Of a stretch of DNA of 64,000 nt, positions 33,319 to 41,514 are shown one piece after another. The notes below the pieces were generated by a model. The model made no database searches. It saw only the letters and a program-made list of their open reading frames with translations, and was not told the DNA's origin. Within the stretch, counting starts at the first letter, position 1, and each line of letters opens with the position of its first letter. A program made the translations under genes and the position numbers. Where the stretch lies: the NCBI RefSeq assembly GCF_902506505.1, contig NZ_LR733406.1:2466826-2530825 (forward strand). Reading direction: 5' to 3'. Source of the stretch: Pseudomonas sp. 8AS. GTDB lineage: Bacteria > Pseudomonadota > Gammaproteobacteria > Pseudomonadales > Pseudomonadaceae.

Positions 33319-33370
33319 CCGTCCAGTACGGCACTCGGAAGGCGATCCGCAAGGATCGCCTTTTTTGTTT
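33319..33370 (+). repeat. Terminator repeat, right copy
   Basis: The diverged second copy of 29321-29372, with AAGGCGATCC-GCAA-GGATCGCCTT and a T-run. The two copies bracket the recombinase remnant and four genes, about 4.0 kb. Confidence 0.8.
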
Positions 33371-33580
33371 TCAGGCTTTCCCTGGCCGGGCCCCGCTTCA
33401 AGGCTTCAGCCCCGCTCGGGTCCGGTTGAGTGCTCGCTCTATTCCGGATGCCAACTCCTGCCGCAGGCAGATCCGCTGCCACTATGGCCTTCTGGTTCCT
33501 GCCGGACGCGTCGCCAGTGCGTGCGGAAAAACTGACCTGGATCAATGACTGATGTGATCGCTCGGCAAACGGGCGATTTA

Positions 33581-33620
33581 GTCATGAAAAGAGAAATGGC
33601 TGTCGCCAAATGAAAGGTCG
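33581..33620 (+). promoter_or_regulatory. 40-bp direct-repeat element, inferred AraC-type operator (site A)
   Basis: Begins GTCATGAAAAGAGAAATGGC and continues TGTCGCCAAATGAAAGG. The A/T-rich half GAAAAGAGAA is repeated as AAATGAAAGG about two helical turns on. It lies 125 bp before the TauD1 ATG. Confidence 0.72.
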
Positions 33621-33744
33621 GCGCGGTCCCTCCCTCCTAAATTCCTCCCTCACGGCCTGTCTCGCGGAGCCCGCTCCGGCTCGCTTCGCGTAGTCGCCGC
33701 AATACCCCGTTCGACGAACTACGTACCCCCCTGAGGATAAGAAG

Positions 33745-34593
33745 ATGCGCGTAGAACAACTCACCTGCAGTATCGGCGCCGAGCTGGTCGGCGTGAACCT
33801 GGCCGATGCCGTTCGCGACGACGGCCTGTTCGGCGAGATCAAGGACCTGCTGCTGCAGCACAAGGTGCTGTTCCTGCGCGACCAGGACATCTCGCGCCCG
33901 GACCACGTGGCCTTTGCCCGCCGTCTCGGCGAGCTGGAGGATCATCCGATGGCGCCGACCCACCCGGACGCGCCGGGGCTGGTGCAGATCTACAAGCGCC
34001 CCGACCAGCCGATCGACCGCTACGAAAACGCCTGGCACAGCGACGGCTCCTGGCGCGAGACGCCGGCCATGGGCTGCGTGCTGCGCTGCGTGGAGTGCCC
34101 GCCGGTCGGTGGCGACACCATGTGGGCGAACATGGTGCTGGCCTACGAGAACCTGCCGCGCGAGATCAAGCAGCGGATCGAGGGGCTGCACGCCAACCAC
34201 AGCTTCGAGTCGTCCTTCGCCGCCGCCATGCCGCTCGACAAGCGCCTGGCGATGAAGGCGCAGTACCCGGACGCCGAGCACCCGGTGGTGCGTACCCACC
34301 CGGTCACCGGCGAGAAGATCCTCTACGTCAACGCCTTCACCACCCATTTCACCGACTACCACACCCCGGGCCGCGTGCGCTTCGGCCAGGACGCCAACCC
34401 CGGCGCCAACGACCTGCTGCGCTACCTGGTGAGCCAGGCCTTCGTTCCCGAGTACCAGGTGCGCTGGCGCTGGCAGCCCAACAGCATCGCCATCTGGGAC
34501 AACCGCAGTACCCAGCACTACGCCGTCATGGACTACCCGGCCTGCCATCGCAAGATGGAGCGCGCGGCCATCATCGGCGACAAGCCCTTCTGA
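33745..34593 (+). CDS. TauD/TfdA-family Fe(II)/2-oxoglutarate dioxygenase (copy 1)
   Basis: A 282-residue dioxygenase. The iron ligands are His98-x-Asp100 (WHSDGSW) and His258 (TQHYAVMDY); Arg273 is placed to bind 2-oxoglutarate. GAGGA lies 8 bp before the ATG. It pairs with the BKACE gene 48 bp downstream, and the same pair recurs at 36895/37797. TauD enzymes hydroxylate small acids, sulfonates or quaternary amines; a beta-hydroxy product that can become a beta-keto acid for BKACE would explain the pairing. The substrate is unknown. Confidence 0.93.
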   Translation: MRVEQLTCSIGAELVGVNLADAVRDDGLFGEIKDLLLQHKVLFLRDQDISRPDHVAFARRLGELEDHPMAPTHPDAPGLVQIYKRPDQPIDRYENAWHSDGSWRETPAMGCVLRCVECPPVGGDTMWANMVLAYENLPREIKQRIEGLHANHSFESSFAAAMPLDKRLAMKAQYPDAEHPVVRTHPVTGEKILYVNAFTTHFTDYHTPGRVRFGQDANPGANDLLRYLVSQAFVPEYQVRWRWQPNSIAIWDNRSTQHYAVMDYPACHRKMERAAIIGDKPF

Positions 34594-34641
34594 TCCACCG
34601 AACTGTCAGCACACAACAACGTCACTTGTGAGGATTGCCCC

Positions 34642-35697
34642 ATGAACTTTATCGATGGTTCCCTGTTTGTCGAAAACATGCAGAAACTGGTCATCACCGC
34701 CGCCCCCTACGGCCCGGAGTGGATGCCGTCGGACTTCCCCGAAGACATCCCGGTGAGCATGCAGGCGCAGATCCAGAAGGCGGTCGACTGCTACAACGCC
34801 GGCGCCACCGTACTCCACGTGCATGTGCGTGAAGAGGACGGCAAGGGCTCCAAGCGCCTGTCCAAGTTCAACGAACTGCTGGCCGGCATCCGCGAGGCCT
34901 GCCCGGGCATGATCCTGCAGGTCGGCGGCTCCATCTCCTTCGCCCCCGAGAACGACGGCGACACCGCCAAGTGGCTGAGCGACGACACCCGCCACATGCT
35001 GGCCGAGCTCAAGCCGACCCCGGATCAGGTGACCATCGCCATCAACACCAACCAGATGAACGTCTGCGAGCAGATGACCGCCGCCGACATCCGCGGCACT
35101 TCGCTGGCCGATCCGGCGATGCTGGCCGCCTACCAGGAAATGACCATCCCGGCCGGGCCGGCCTGGGTCGAGGAGCATATCCGCCGCCTGTCCGCCAACA
35201 AGATCCAGACCCACTTCCAGCTGGCCAACATCACCCAGCTCAACACCGTCGAGCGCATGATGCGCCGCGGTGTGTGCAATGTGCCGTTGATCCTCACCTG
35301 GGTGGCCATCGGTGGCGGCTTCGACTCGCCGAATCCCTACGACCTGGCCAACTTCGTGCGCGCCTGCCCGGACGGTTCGGTGCTGACCCTGGAAACCAGC
35401 ATGCGCAACGTACTGCCGCTGAACATGATGGCCATTGCCCTGGGCCTGCACGTGCGTTGCGGCATCGAGGACAACATCTGGAACCAGCGCCAGACCGGCA
35501 AGATGACCAGCATCGAGCAGATCGAGCAGCTGGTGCGCATCTCCCGCGAGTTCGGCCGCGAGGTGGCCAACGGCCAGGAGGCGCGCGAGATCTACAAGGT
35601 CGGCACCTTCTACGAGAACGCCGACGAGACCCTGGCCAAGAATGGCTTCGCGCCGAATCGCAAGCCGGGGCAGGTGGGCTTCACCCAGCACGCCTGA
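34642..35697 (+). CDS. BKACE (DUF849) beta-keto acid cleavage enzyme (copy 1)
   Basis: A 351-residue TIM-barrel zinc enzyme. The metal ligands are His59 and His61 in VLHVHVREEDG and Glu276 in RCGIEDN. BKACE enzymes react a beta-keto acid with acetyl-CoA to give acetoacetate and a new acyl-CoA; family members act on 3-keto-5-aminohexanoate and dehydrocarnitine. Acetoacetate could then be activated by the CoA-transferase at 44504-45831. A strong terminator follows the gene. The length is larger than the ~275 of Kce, with an inserted middle region. Confidence 0.93.
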   Translation: MNFIDGSLFVENMQKLVITAAPYGPEWMPSDFPEDIPVSMQAQIQKAVDCYNAGATVLHVHVREEDGKGSKRLSKFNELLAGIREACPGMILQVGGSISFAPENDGDTAKWLSDDTRHMLAELKPTPDQVTIAINTNQMNVCEQMTAADIRGTSLADPAMLAAYQEMTIPAGPAWVEEHIRRLSANKIQTHFQLANITQLNTVERMMRRGVCNVPLILTWVAIGGGFDSPNPYDLANFVRACPDGSVLTLETSMRNVLPLNMMAIALGLHVRCGIEDNIWNQRQTGKMTSIEQIEQLVRISREFGREVANGQEAREIYKVGTFYENADETLAKNGFAPNRKPGQVGFTQHA

Positions 35698-35714
35698 ATC
35701 TGCCTTCAAACCTG

Positions 35715-35760
35715 CGCCGACAGGGCGCGGCGGCCCTGCCGTCGCGCCCTGTCGGCGTTT
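35715..35760 (+). terminator. Strong terminator after BKACE 1
   Basis: CGCCGACAGGGCGCG and its exact 15-bp complement around a 13-nt loop, then TTTGT. Confidence 0.8.
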
Positions 35761-35785
35761 GTCCCTGACAGGCAATTTCGCCTGT

Positions 35786-35825
35786 GTCATGAAATGAGAA
35801 GTACCTGTCGTCTGATGAGAAGCAG
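35786..35825 (+). promoter_or_regulatory. 40-bp direct-repeat element, inferred AraC-type operator (site B)
   Basis: Begins GTCATGAAATGAGAAGTACC and continues TGTCGTCTGATGAGAAGC. GAAATGAGAA is repeated as TGATGAGAAG. It lies 78 bp before the quinone oxidoreductase ATG. Confidence 0.78.
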
Positions 35826-35903
35826 CACGACAGTCCTGCGCCTAGAGTCCAATCATCATCCTTCGACGCATTGCGTCCCCACGGCAGATTGGAGATTCCA
35901 GGC

Positions 35904-36884
35904 ATGGCACAGGCCGTTCGCTTCTACGAAACCGGTGGTCCCGAAGTTCTTCGCTTTGAAGAGGTCGAGGTCGGCGAGCCCGGCCCGGGTCAGGTACTGC
36001 TGCGCCATGTCGCGGTCGGCCTGAACTACGCCGACACTTATTTCCGCAACGGCACCTACCCGATTCCCCTGCCCAACGGCATGGGCGTGGAAGCCGCCGG
36101 CGTGGTCCAGGCGGTGGGCGAGGGCGTGAGCAACGTGGCGGTCGGCGACCGAGTCACCTACACCGGCTTCCTCAACACCCTCGGCGCGTACAGCACCGAG
36201 CGCCTGATTTCTGCCGCGCCGCTGATCAAGCTGCCCGACACCATCGCCTTCGAGACTGCCGCGGCCATGACCATGCGCGGCCTGACCTCGGCCTACCTGA
36301 TGCGTCGCATCCACGACTTCAAGGCTGGCGACACCATCCTGCTGCACGCCGCCGCCGGTGGCGTCGGCCTGATCGTCTCGCAGTGGGCCAAGCTGCTGGG
36401 CCTCAACGTGATCGGCACCGTCTCCAGCGACGCCAAGGCCGAAGTGGCCCGCGCCCACGGCTGCGACCACGTGATCAACTACAGCCATGAAGACGTCGCC
36501 AAGCGCGTGCGCGAGCTGACCGACGGCGTCGGCGTCAACGTGGTGTTCGACAGCGTCGGCAAGAACACCTTCAACGCCTCGCTCGACTCGCTCAAGCGTC
36601 GCGGCCTGCTGGTCTGCGTGGGCACCGCCTCCGGCCCGATCCCGCCGTTCGACCCGGTGCTGCTGGCCATGAAAGGCTCGCTCTACATCACCCGCCCGGC
36701 CCTGGCCGACTACATCGCCGACCCGGCCGAGAAGGCCGAACTGGCCGGCGAGCTGTTCGACCACGTCGGCAGCGGCCGGATCAAGATCGAGATCAATCAG
36801 CACTACGCCCTGCAGGATGCGGTGCAGGCCCACCACGACCTGGAGTCGCGCAAGACCACCGGCTCGTCGATCTTCGTCATCTAA
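35904..36884 (+). CDS. Zinc-independent quinone oxidoreductase (zeta-crystallin-like MDR)
   Basis: A 326-residue medium-chain reductase without zinc ligands. GLNYADTYFRNGTYP and the NADP loop LLHAAAGGVGLIVSQWAK are the QOR signatures. It begins behind site B, with GGAG 9 bp before ATG 35904. The next gene, TauD2, starts 10 bp after its stop behind AAGGAGG, so the two are coupled with BKACE2 in one operon. It may reduce an enone or quinone formed in the same pathway. Confidence 0.92.
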   Translation: MAQAVRFYETGGPEVLRFEEVEVGEPGPGQVLLRHVAVGLNYADTYFRNGTYPIPLPNGMGVEAAGVVQAVGEGVSNVAVGDRVTYTGFLNTLGAYSTERLISAAPLIKLPDTIAFETAAAMTMRGLTSAYLMRRIHDFKAGDTILLHAAAGGVGLIVSQWAKLLGLNVIGTVSSDAKAEVARAHGCDHVINYSHEDVAKRVRELTDGVGVNVVFDSVGKNTFNASLDSLKRRGLLVCVGTASGPIPPFDPVLLAMKGSLYITRPALADYIADPAEKAELAGELFDHVGSGRIKIEINQHYALQDAVQAHHDLESRKTTGSSIFVI

Positions 36885-36894
36885 GGAGGCTGTC

Positions 36895-37743
36895 ATGCAA
36901 GTCGAACAACTGACCTGCAGCATCGGCGCCGAACTGGTCGGCGTGAACCTGGCCGACGCCATCCACGACGACGGTCTGTTCGCCGAGATCCGCGCCCAGC
37001 TGCTCAAGCACCGCGTGCTGTTCCTGCGTGAGCAGAACTTCAGCCGCGCCGAGCACGTGGCCTTCGCCCGCCGCTTCGGCGAGCTGGAAGACCACCCGGT
37101 GGCCGGCAGCGATCCGGAGCATCCGGGCCTGGTGCAGATCTACAAGCGCCCGGACCAGCCGATGGACCGCTACGAGAACGCCTGGCACACCGACGCCACC
37201 TGGCGCGAGGCGCCGCCGCTGGGCTGCGTGCTGCGCTGCATCGAGTGCCCGCCGGTCGGCGGCGACACCATGTGGGCGAACATGGCCCTGGCCTACGAGA
37301 ACCTGCCGGCCGAGGTGAAAGCGAAGATCGAGGGCCTGCGCGCCCGCCACAGCATCGAGGCCAGCTTCGGCGCGGCGATGCCGATCGAGAAGCGCCTGGC
37401 GCTCAAGGCCCAGTACCCGGACGCCGAGCACCCGGTGGTGCGCACCCATCCGGAAACCGGCGAGAAGGTGCTGTTCGTCAACGCCTTCACCACCCACTTC
37501 AGCAACTACCACACCCCGGCCAACGTGCGCTTCGGCCAGGACGCCAACCCCGGCGCATCCGACCTGCTGCGCTACCTGATCAGCCAGGCCTACATCCCCG
37601 AGTACCAGGTGCGCTGGCGCTGGAAGCCCAACAGCGTGGCGATCTGGGATAACCGCAGCACCCAGCATTACGCCGTCATGGACTACCCGCCCTGCCATCG
37701 CAAGATGGAGCGCGCCGGGATCATCGGCGACAAGACCTTCTGA
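36895..37743 (+). CDS. TauD/TfdA-family Fe(II)/2-oxoglutarate dioxygenase (copy 2)
   Basis: A 282-residue paralogue of the 33745 product, collinear and the same length. It has WHTDATW for the His-x-Asp pair, TQHYAVMDY for the distal His, and the same RKMERAGIIGDK ending. Differences gather in the substrate-proximal segments (DATWREAPPL against DGSWRETPAM), which suggests related but distinct substrates. A BKACE gene follows, as for copy 1. Confidence 0.93.
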   Translation: MQVEQLTCSIGAELVGVNLADAIHDDGLFAEIRAQLLKHRVLFLREQNFSRAEHVAFARRFGELEDHPVAGSDPEHPGLVQIYKRPDQPMDRYENAWHTDATWREAPPLGCVLRCIECPPVGGDTMWANMALAYENLPAEVKAKIEGLRARHSIEASFGAAMPIEKRLALKAQYPDAEHPVVRTHPETGEKVLFVNAFTTHFSNYHTPANVRFGQDANPGASDLLRYLISQAYIPEYQVRWRWKPNSVAIWDNRSTQHYAVMDYPPCHRKMERAGIIGDKTF

Positions 37744-37796
37744 GTCGAACACCCCAGATGCGCCACTCACTTTCAATTTTTTGAGGCAACAGATCC

Positions 37797-38846
37797 ATGA
37801 ACTTCCTTGACGGTTCTCTCTTTCCTGAAAACCAGGACAAGCTCGTCATCACCGCGGCTCCTTATGGCCCCGAATGGTTCCCCTCGGACTATCCGGAAGA
37901 TATTCCGGTGACCATGGAAGAGCAGATTCAGAAGGCCGTCGACTGCTACGAGGCCGGCGCCTCCGTATTGCACCTGCACGTGCGCGAGCTAGACGGCAAG
38001 GGCTCCAAGCGCCTGTCCAAGTTCAACGAACTGATTGCCGGCGTGCGCAAGGCCGTGCCGGACATGGTTATCCAGGTCGGCGGCTCCATCTCCTTCGCGC
38101 CCCCGGAAGACGGCGCGGCGGCGAAGTGGCTGCATGACGACACCCGCCACATGCTCGCCGAGCTCGATCCCAAGCCCGACCAGGTCACGGTGACGGTCAA
38201 CACCACGCAGATGAACGTCATCGAGCAGATGGATGCGCGCGACTATGCCGGCACCTCCATGGGCAGCGATACCTACGAAGCCTACCGCGAGATGATCGTG
38301 CCGTCCGGCCCCGGCTTTATCGAGGAGCATGTGCGCCGCCTGAGCGAAGCTGGCATCCAGAGCGCCTTCCAGTTCTACAACATTAACAGCTACGAGTCGG
38401 TGGAGCGCCTGATCCGTCGCGGCGTCTACAAGGGCCCGCTGGTGTGCAACTGGGTGGCGATTGGCGGTGGCATGGACCAGCCGCATATCTACAGCATGGC
38501 CAACTTCCTGCGCGCCATCCCCGACGGCACCATGCTGACGGTGGAAAGCACCATGCTCAACACCCTGCCGGTCAACCTGATGGGCATGGCGATGGGCCTG
38601 CACGTGCGCTGCGGTATCGAGGACAACATCTGGACCCAGGACCGTTCGCGCAAGATGACCTCCGTCGAGCAGATCGAGCAGTTGGTGCGCATCGCCAAAG
38701 AGATCGGCCGTCCGGTCGCCAACGGCAAGGAAGCCCGCGAGATCCTCAAGATCGGCGTGTTCTACAACACAGTCGAAGAAACCCTGGCCGCCAACGGCTT
38801 TGCCCCGAACCCCAAGGGCGGTCAGCAGGGCTTCCTGCGCAAGTGA
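37797..38846 (+). CDS. BKACE (DUF849) beta-keto acid cleavage enzyme (copy 2)
   Basis: A 349-residue paralogue of the 34642 product. The first ~115 residues and the last third are close (PYGPEW.PSD.PEDIPV, GKGSKRLSKFNEL, HVRCGIEDNIW). The middle third (about residues 140-225) has diverged strongly, from FDSPNPYDLAN to MDQPHIYSMAN and in the EEH..RLS region. Zinc ligands His59, His61 and the Glu of GIEDN are kept. The divergent part forms the substrate end of the barrel, so the two enzymes probably act on different beta-keto acids. Confidence 0.93.
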   Translation: MNFLDGSLFPENQDKLVITAAPYGPEWFPSDYPEDIPVTMEEQIQKAVDCYEAGASVLHLHVRELDGKGSKRLSKFNELIAGVRKAVPDMVIQVGGSISFAPPEDGAAAKWLHDDTRHMLAELDPKPDQVTVTVNTTQMNVIEQMDARDYAGTSMGSDTYEAYREMIVPSGPGFIEEHVRRLSEAGIQSAFQFYNINSYESVERLIRRGVYKGPLVCNWVAIGGGMDQPHIYSMANFLRAIPDGTMLTVESTMLNTLPVNLMGMAMGLHVRCGIEDNIWTQDRSRKMTSVEQIEQLVRIAKEIGRPVANGKEAREILKIGVFYNTVEETLAANGFAPNPKGGQQGFLRK

Positions 38847-39200
38847 TCGGTCCGCGGGAATAGGGTGGGGTGGTTATGGCCTGGTGCCTGAACCACCCTG
38901 CAGTTTTGCCGCAGCGCCGCTGCGGCAGGTAATCAGTCCCCTGCTGGTCAGGTCAGGGGGCGGATACTGAGTCGCGGGCTTGCACCGCGGCACAGGGGCC
39001 GCGAAGGACACGGGAGGCCTGGCCGCCCGTGTTCGACCGACCTCGATCCGATTGTGCAAAGGCTTCTGTCAGATCGGTGCTGCCTGCTTGCCATTACATT
39101 GGCCAGCTTACGCACCGGGCGCCGGCTCCCACGAAGGGCCAGCAGAAGCTTTTGCACAACTGGTTCCAGGCACTACAACAACAAGCTCCCAGGAGGCAGC
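38847..39200. other. Intergenic region before the MFS operon
   Basis: 354 bp. Two hairpins follow the BKACE stop: GGGTGGTT/AACCACCC (38868-38898) and TGCCGCAGC/GCTGCGGCA (38907-38927). A possible sigma70 promoter is TTGCAC (39152) with TACAAC (39174), spacer 16. Neither operator family was seen. Confidence 0.45.
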
Positions 39201-40529
39201 ATGGCCGCACATCACATCAGCGACGACGGTATCGATACGTCGCTCGGCATCCCGCGCACCTATGCCTGGATCGTCTTCGCCCTGACTTTCGGCCTGCTGA
39301 TCTCCGACTACATGTCGCGGCAGGTACTCAATGCCGTGTTCCCGCTGCTGAAGAGCGAGTGGGCGCTGTCCGACAGCCAGCTGGGCCTGCTCAGCGGCAT
39401 CGTCGCGCTGATGGTCGGCCTGCTGACTTTTCCGCTGTCGCTCCTGGCCGACCGTTTCGGCCGGATCAAGAGCCTGACCATCATGGCCGTGCTGTGGAGC
39501 CTGGCGACCCTGGGTTGTGCCTTGGCGGAAAACTATGAGCAGATGTTCGTCGCGCGCTTCCTGGTCGGCGTCGGTGAGGCCGCCTACGGCAGCGTCGGCA
39601 TCGCCGTGGTGGTCTCGGTGTTCCCCCGCGAGATGCGCGCCACGCTCTCCGGCGCCTTCATTTCCGGCGGCATGTTCGGCTCGGTGCTGGGCATGGCGGC
39701 CGGCGGGGTGATGGCCCAGCACTTCGGCTGGCGCTGGGCCTTTGCCGGCATGGCGCTGTTCGGCCTGCTGCTGGCCGTGCTCTATCCGATCATTGTCAGG
39801 ACCTCGCGTATCGCCCCGCAGGCTGCGGCCGACGCAGCGCGCAAGGCGGCGGACAAGATCAGCCGGCCGCTGCGCACCCTGTATTCCAGTCGTTCGGTGA
39901 TCAGCGCCTACGTCGGCAGTGGCCTGCAGCTGTTCGTCGGCGGCACCGTGATCGTCTGGATGCCCAGCTACCTCAATCGCTTCTACGGCATGACCACCGA
40001 CAAGGCCGGTGCGGTGGCGGCGATCATCGTCCTGTGCAGCGGCGCCGGGATGATCCTCTGCGGCATGCTCAGCGACCGCCTGTGCCGCAACCGCCCGGAT
40101 CGCAAGATCCTGCTGTGCATCGGTTACTGCCTGGGTAGCTGCCTGCTGCTGTCGCTGGCCTTCGCCCTGCCGTTTGGCATGCCGCAGCTGGTGATGATCT
40201 GCCTGGGCATGCTGATCGCCGCCGGCACCTCGGGACCGGCTGGCGCCATGGTCGCCAACCTGACCCACTACAGCGTGCATGGCACTGCCTTCGCCACCCT
40301 GACCCTGGCCAACAACCTGCTCGGCCTGGCCACCGGGCCGCTGCTGACCGGCAAGGTGTCGGACCTGATCGGCCTGGACAACGCCTTCCAGCTGGTGCCG
40401 CTGGTCAGTATCGCGGCGGCGGCGGTGTTCTTCTACGCCAAGCGTCATTACCACAACGACATGGCCCGCCTGAAAGGCCAGGGCGTCGAGGAGAAGTCCG
40501 TCGAGGCGGCGCTGGAGGTCCAGTCGTGA
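39201..40529 (+). CDS. MFS transporter (anion/aromatic-acid:H+ symporter type)
   Basis: A 442-residue MFS protein with twelve TMs. LADRFGRIKSLTIMAVLWS is the signature loop, and FLVGVGEAAYGSVGIAVV resembles TM4 of the ACS family. AGGAGG is ideally placed before ATG 39201. Its stop overlaps the next start (GTGA), opening an operon MFS-FrnE-Rieske-YeiH that may continue to phaC and the CoA-transferase. Uptake of the BKACE-pathway substrate is a likely role. Confidence 0.9.
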   Translation: MAAHHISDDGIDTSLGIPRTYAWIVFALTFGLLISDYMSRQVLNAVFPLLKSEWALSDSQLGLLSGIVALMVGLLTFPLSLLADRFGRIKSLTIMAVLWSLATLGCALAENYEQMFVARFLVGVGEAAYGSVGIAVVVSVFPREMRATLSGAFISGGMFGSVLGMAAGGVMAQHFGWRWAFAGMALFGLLLAVLYPIIVRTSRIAPQAAADAARKAADKISRPLRTLYSSRSVISAYVGSGLQLFVGGTVIVWMPSYLNRFYGMTTDKAGAVAAIIVLCSGAGMILCGMLSDRLCRNRPDRKILLCIGYCLGSCLLLSLAFALPFGMPQLVMICLGMLIAAGTSGPAGAMVANLTHYSVHGTAFATLTLANNLLGLATGPLLTGKVSDLIGLDNAFQLVPLVSIAAAAVFFYAKRHYHNDMARLKGQGVEEKSVEAALEVQS

Positions 40530-41191
40530 GTCGTTCCCTGCGCATCGATGTGTTCTTCGATTTCATCTGCCCCTGGTGCCTGATCGGCAAGCGCCAGCTG
40601 GAGCGCGCCCTGGCGCAGCTGCGCGCCAGTGATCCGCAGGTCGAGGTCGAACTGGCCTGGCATGGCGTGCAGCTGCTGCCGCAGATCCCGGCCCAGGGCG
40701 AACCCTTCGCCGCGTTCTACCTCAACCGTCTGGGCAGCGCCGAGGCCGTGCGCATGCGCCAGGCCCAGGTGCAGCAGGCCGCTGCGGCTGCCGGGCTGGA
40801 GATCAGCCTGGCCAGCATCGCCAGCATGCCCAATACCGCCGATGCCCACCGTCTGCTGCAACGCGCCACTGCGGTGAGCGATCCCGCCCAGCGCGATGTC
40901 CTGCTGGAGCGTCTGTTTGCCGCCTATTTCCACAATGGCGAAGACCTCGGCGACCGCGCGACGCTGCTGGCCATCGCCCAGTCCTGCGGCCTTGACGCCG
41001 CGGCCGTGGCCGACTGCCTGCGTGGCGATGGCAGCCCCTTCGTCGGCGCGGTCAACGCGGCGGCAGGTGGGGTGCCGCACTTCATTTTCGACCGACGCAA
41101 GGCGGTGTCCGGTGCGCAGCCGGCCGAGGTGTTGCTCGCGGCGATGCATGAGGCTCTGGCCCATAGCGCCGTCCAAGGGCAATCGGCATGA
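40526..41191 (+). CDS. DsbA-family FrnE-like oxidoreductase
   Basis: A 221-residue thioredoxin-fold protein with the CPWC motif (Cys15-Cys18, FDFICPWCLIGK) and the long helical insertion of FrnE/2-hydroxychromene-2-carboxylate isomerase-like proteins. GVPHFIF supplies the cis-proline. There is no signal peptide, so it works in the cytoplasm. The GTG start overlaps the MFS stop by 4 bp. It may act as a thiol-disulfide isomerase or as an isomerase in catabolism. Confidence 0.88.
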   Translation: MSRSLRIDVFFDFICPWCLIGKRQLERALAQLRASDPQVEVELAWHGVQLLPQIPAQGEPFAAFYLNRLGSAEAVRMRQAQVQQAAAAAGLEISLASIASMPNTADAHRLLQRATAVSDPAQRDVLLERLFAAYFHNGEDLGDRATLLAIAQSCGLDAAAVADCLRGDGSPFVGAVNAAAGGVPHFIFDRRKAVSGAQPAEVLLAAMHEALAHSAVQGQSA

Positions 41192-41514
41192 CTCACCGTG
41201 TCGCGGTGCCGGCGGAAAAACTGCCTGAACCGGGCCAGCGTGCCCTGTTCGAATTTACCGACTACAGCCTGGCGCTGTTCAACGTCGACGGCCAGCTGTA
41301 TGCCATCGACGACAGTTGCCCGCACCAGGGCGCCTCGCTGTGCGGCGGCCAGCTGCAAGGTCGGGCGATCCAGTGCTGCGCCCATGGCCTGCGCTTCGAC
41401 CTGGCCAGCGGTTACCTGCTCAACTCGACCCGGCTCAAGGTGGTCACCTATCCGGTCGAGTGGGTCGATGGCCAGGCGTTCATCGTTATTGTTCCCGAGG
41501 AGTCCCGGCCATGA
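41188..41514 (+). CDS. Rieske-type [2Fe-2S] ferredoxin
   Basis: A 108-residue Rieske protein. The ligands are CPHQG (Cys-x-His) and, 17 residues on, CCAHG (Cys-x2-His). Its length matches small ferredoxins of ring-hydroxylating systems and NirD-like proteins. It overlaps both neighbours by 4 bp. It should pass electrons to an oxygenase, but none is adjacent. Confidence 0.92.
   Translation: MTHRVAVPAEKLPEPGQRALFEFTDYSLALFNVDGQLYAIDDSCPHQGASLCGGQLQGRAIQCCAHGLRFDLASGYLLNSTRLKVVTYPVEWVDGQAFIVIVPEESRP

Larger units (their letters stand above)
33163..33744. other. Right junction of the small island and promoter region of TauD1
   Basis: 582 bp without a gene. It contains the right copy of the terminator repeat (33319) and the first AraC-type site (33581). 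At 33267-33318 there are faint tRNA-like traces, not firm enough to call. Confidence 0.6.
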
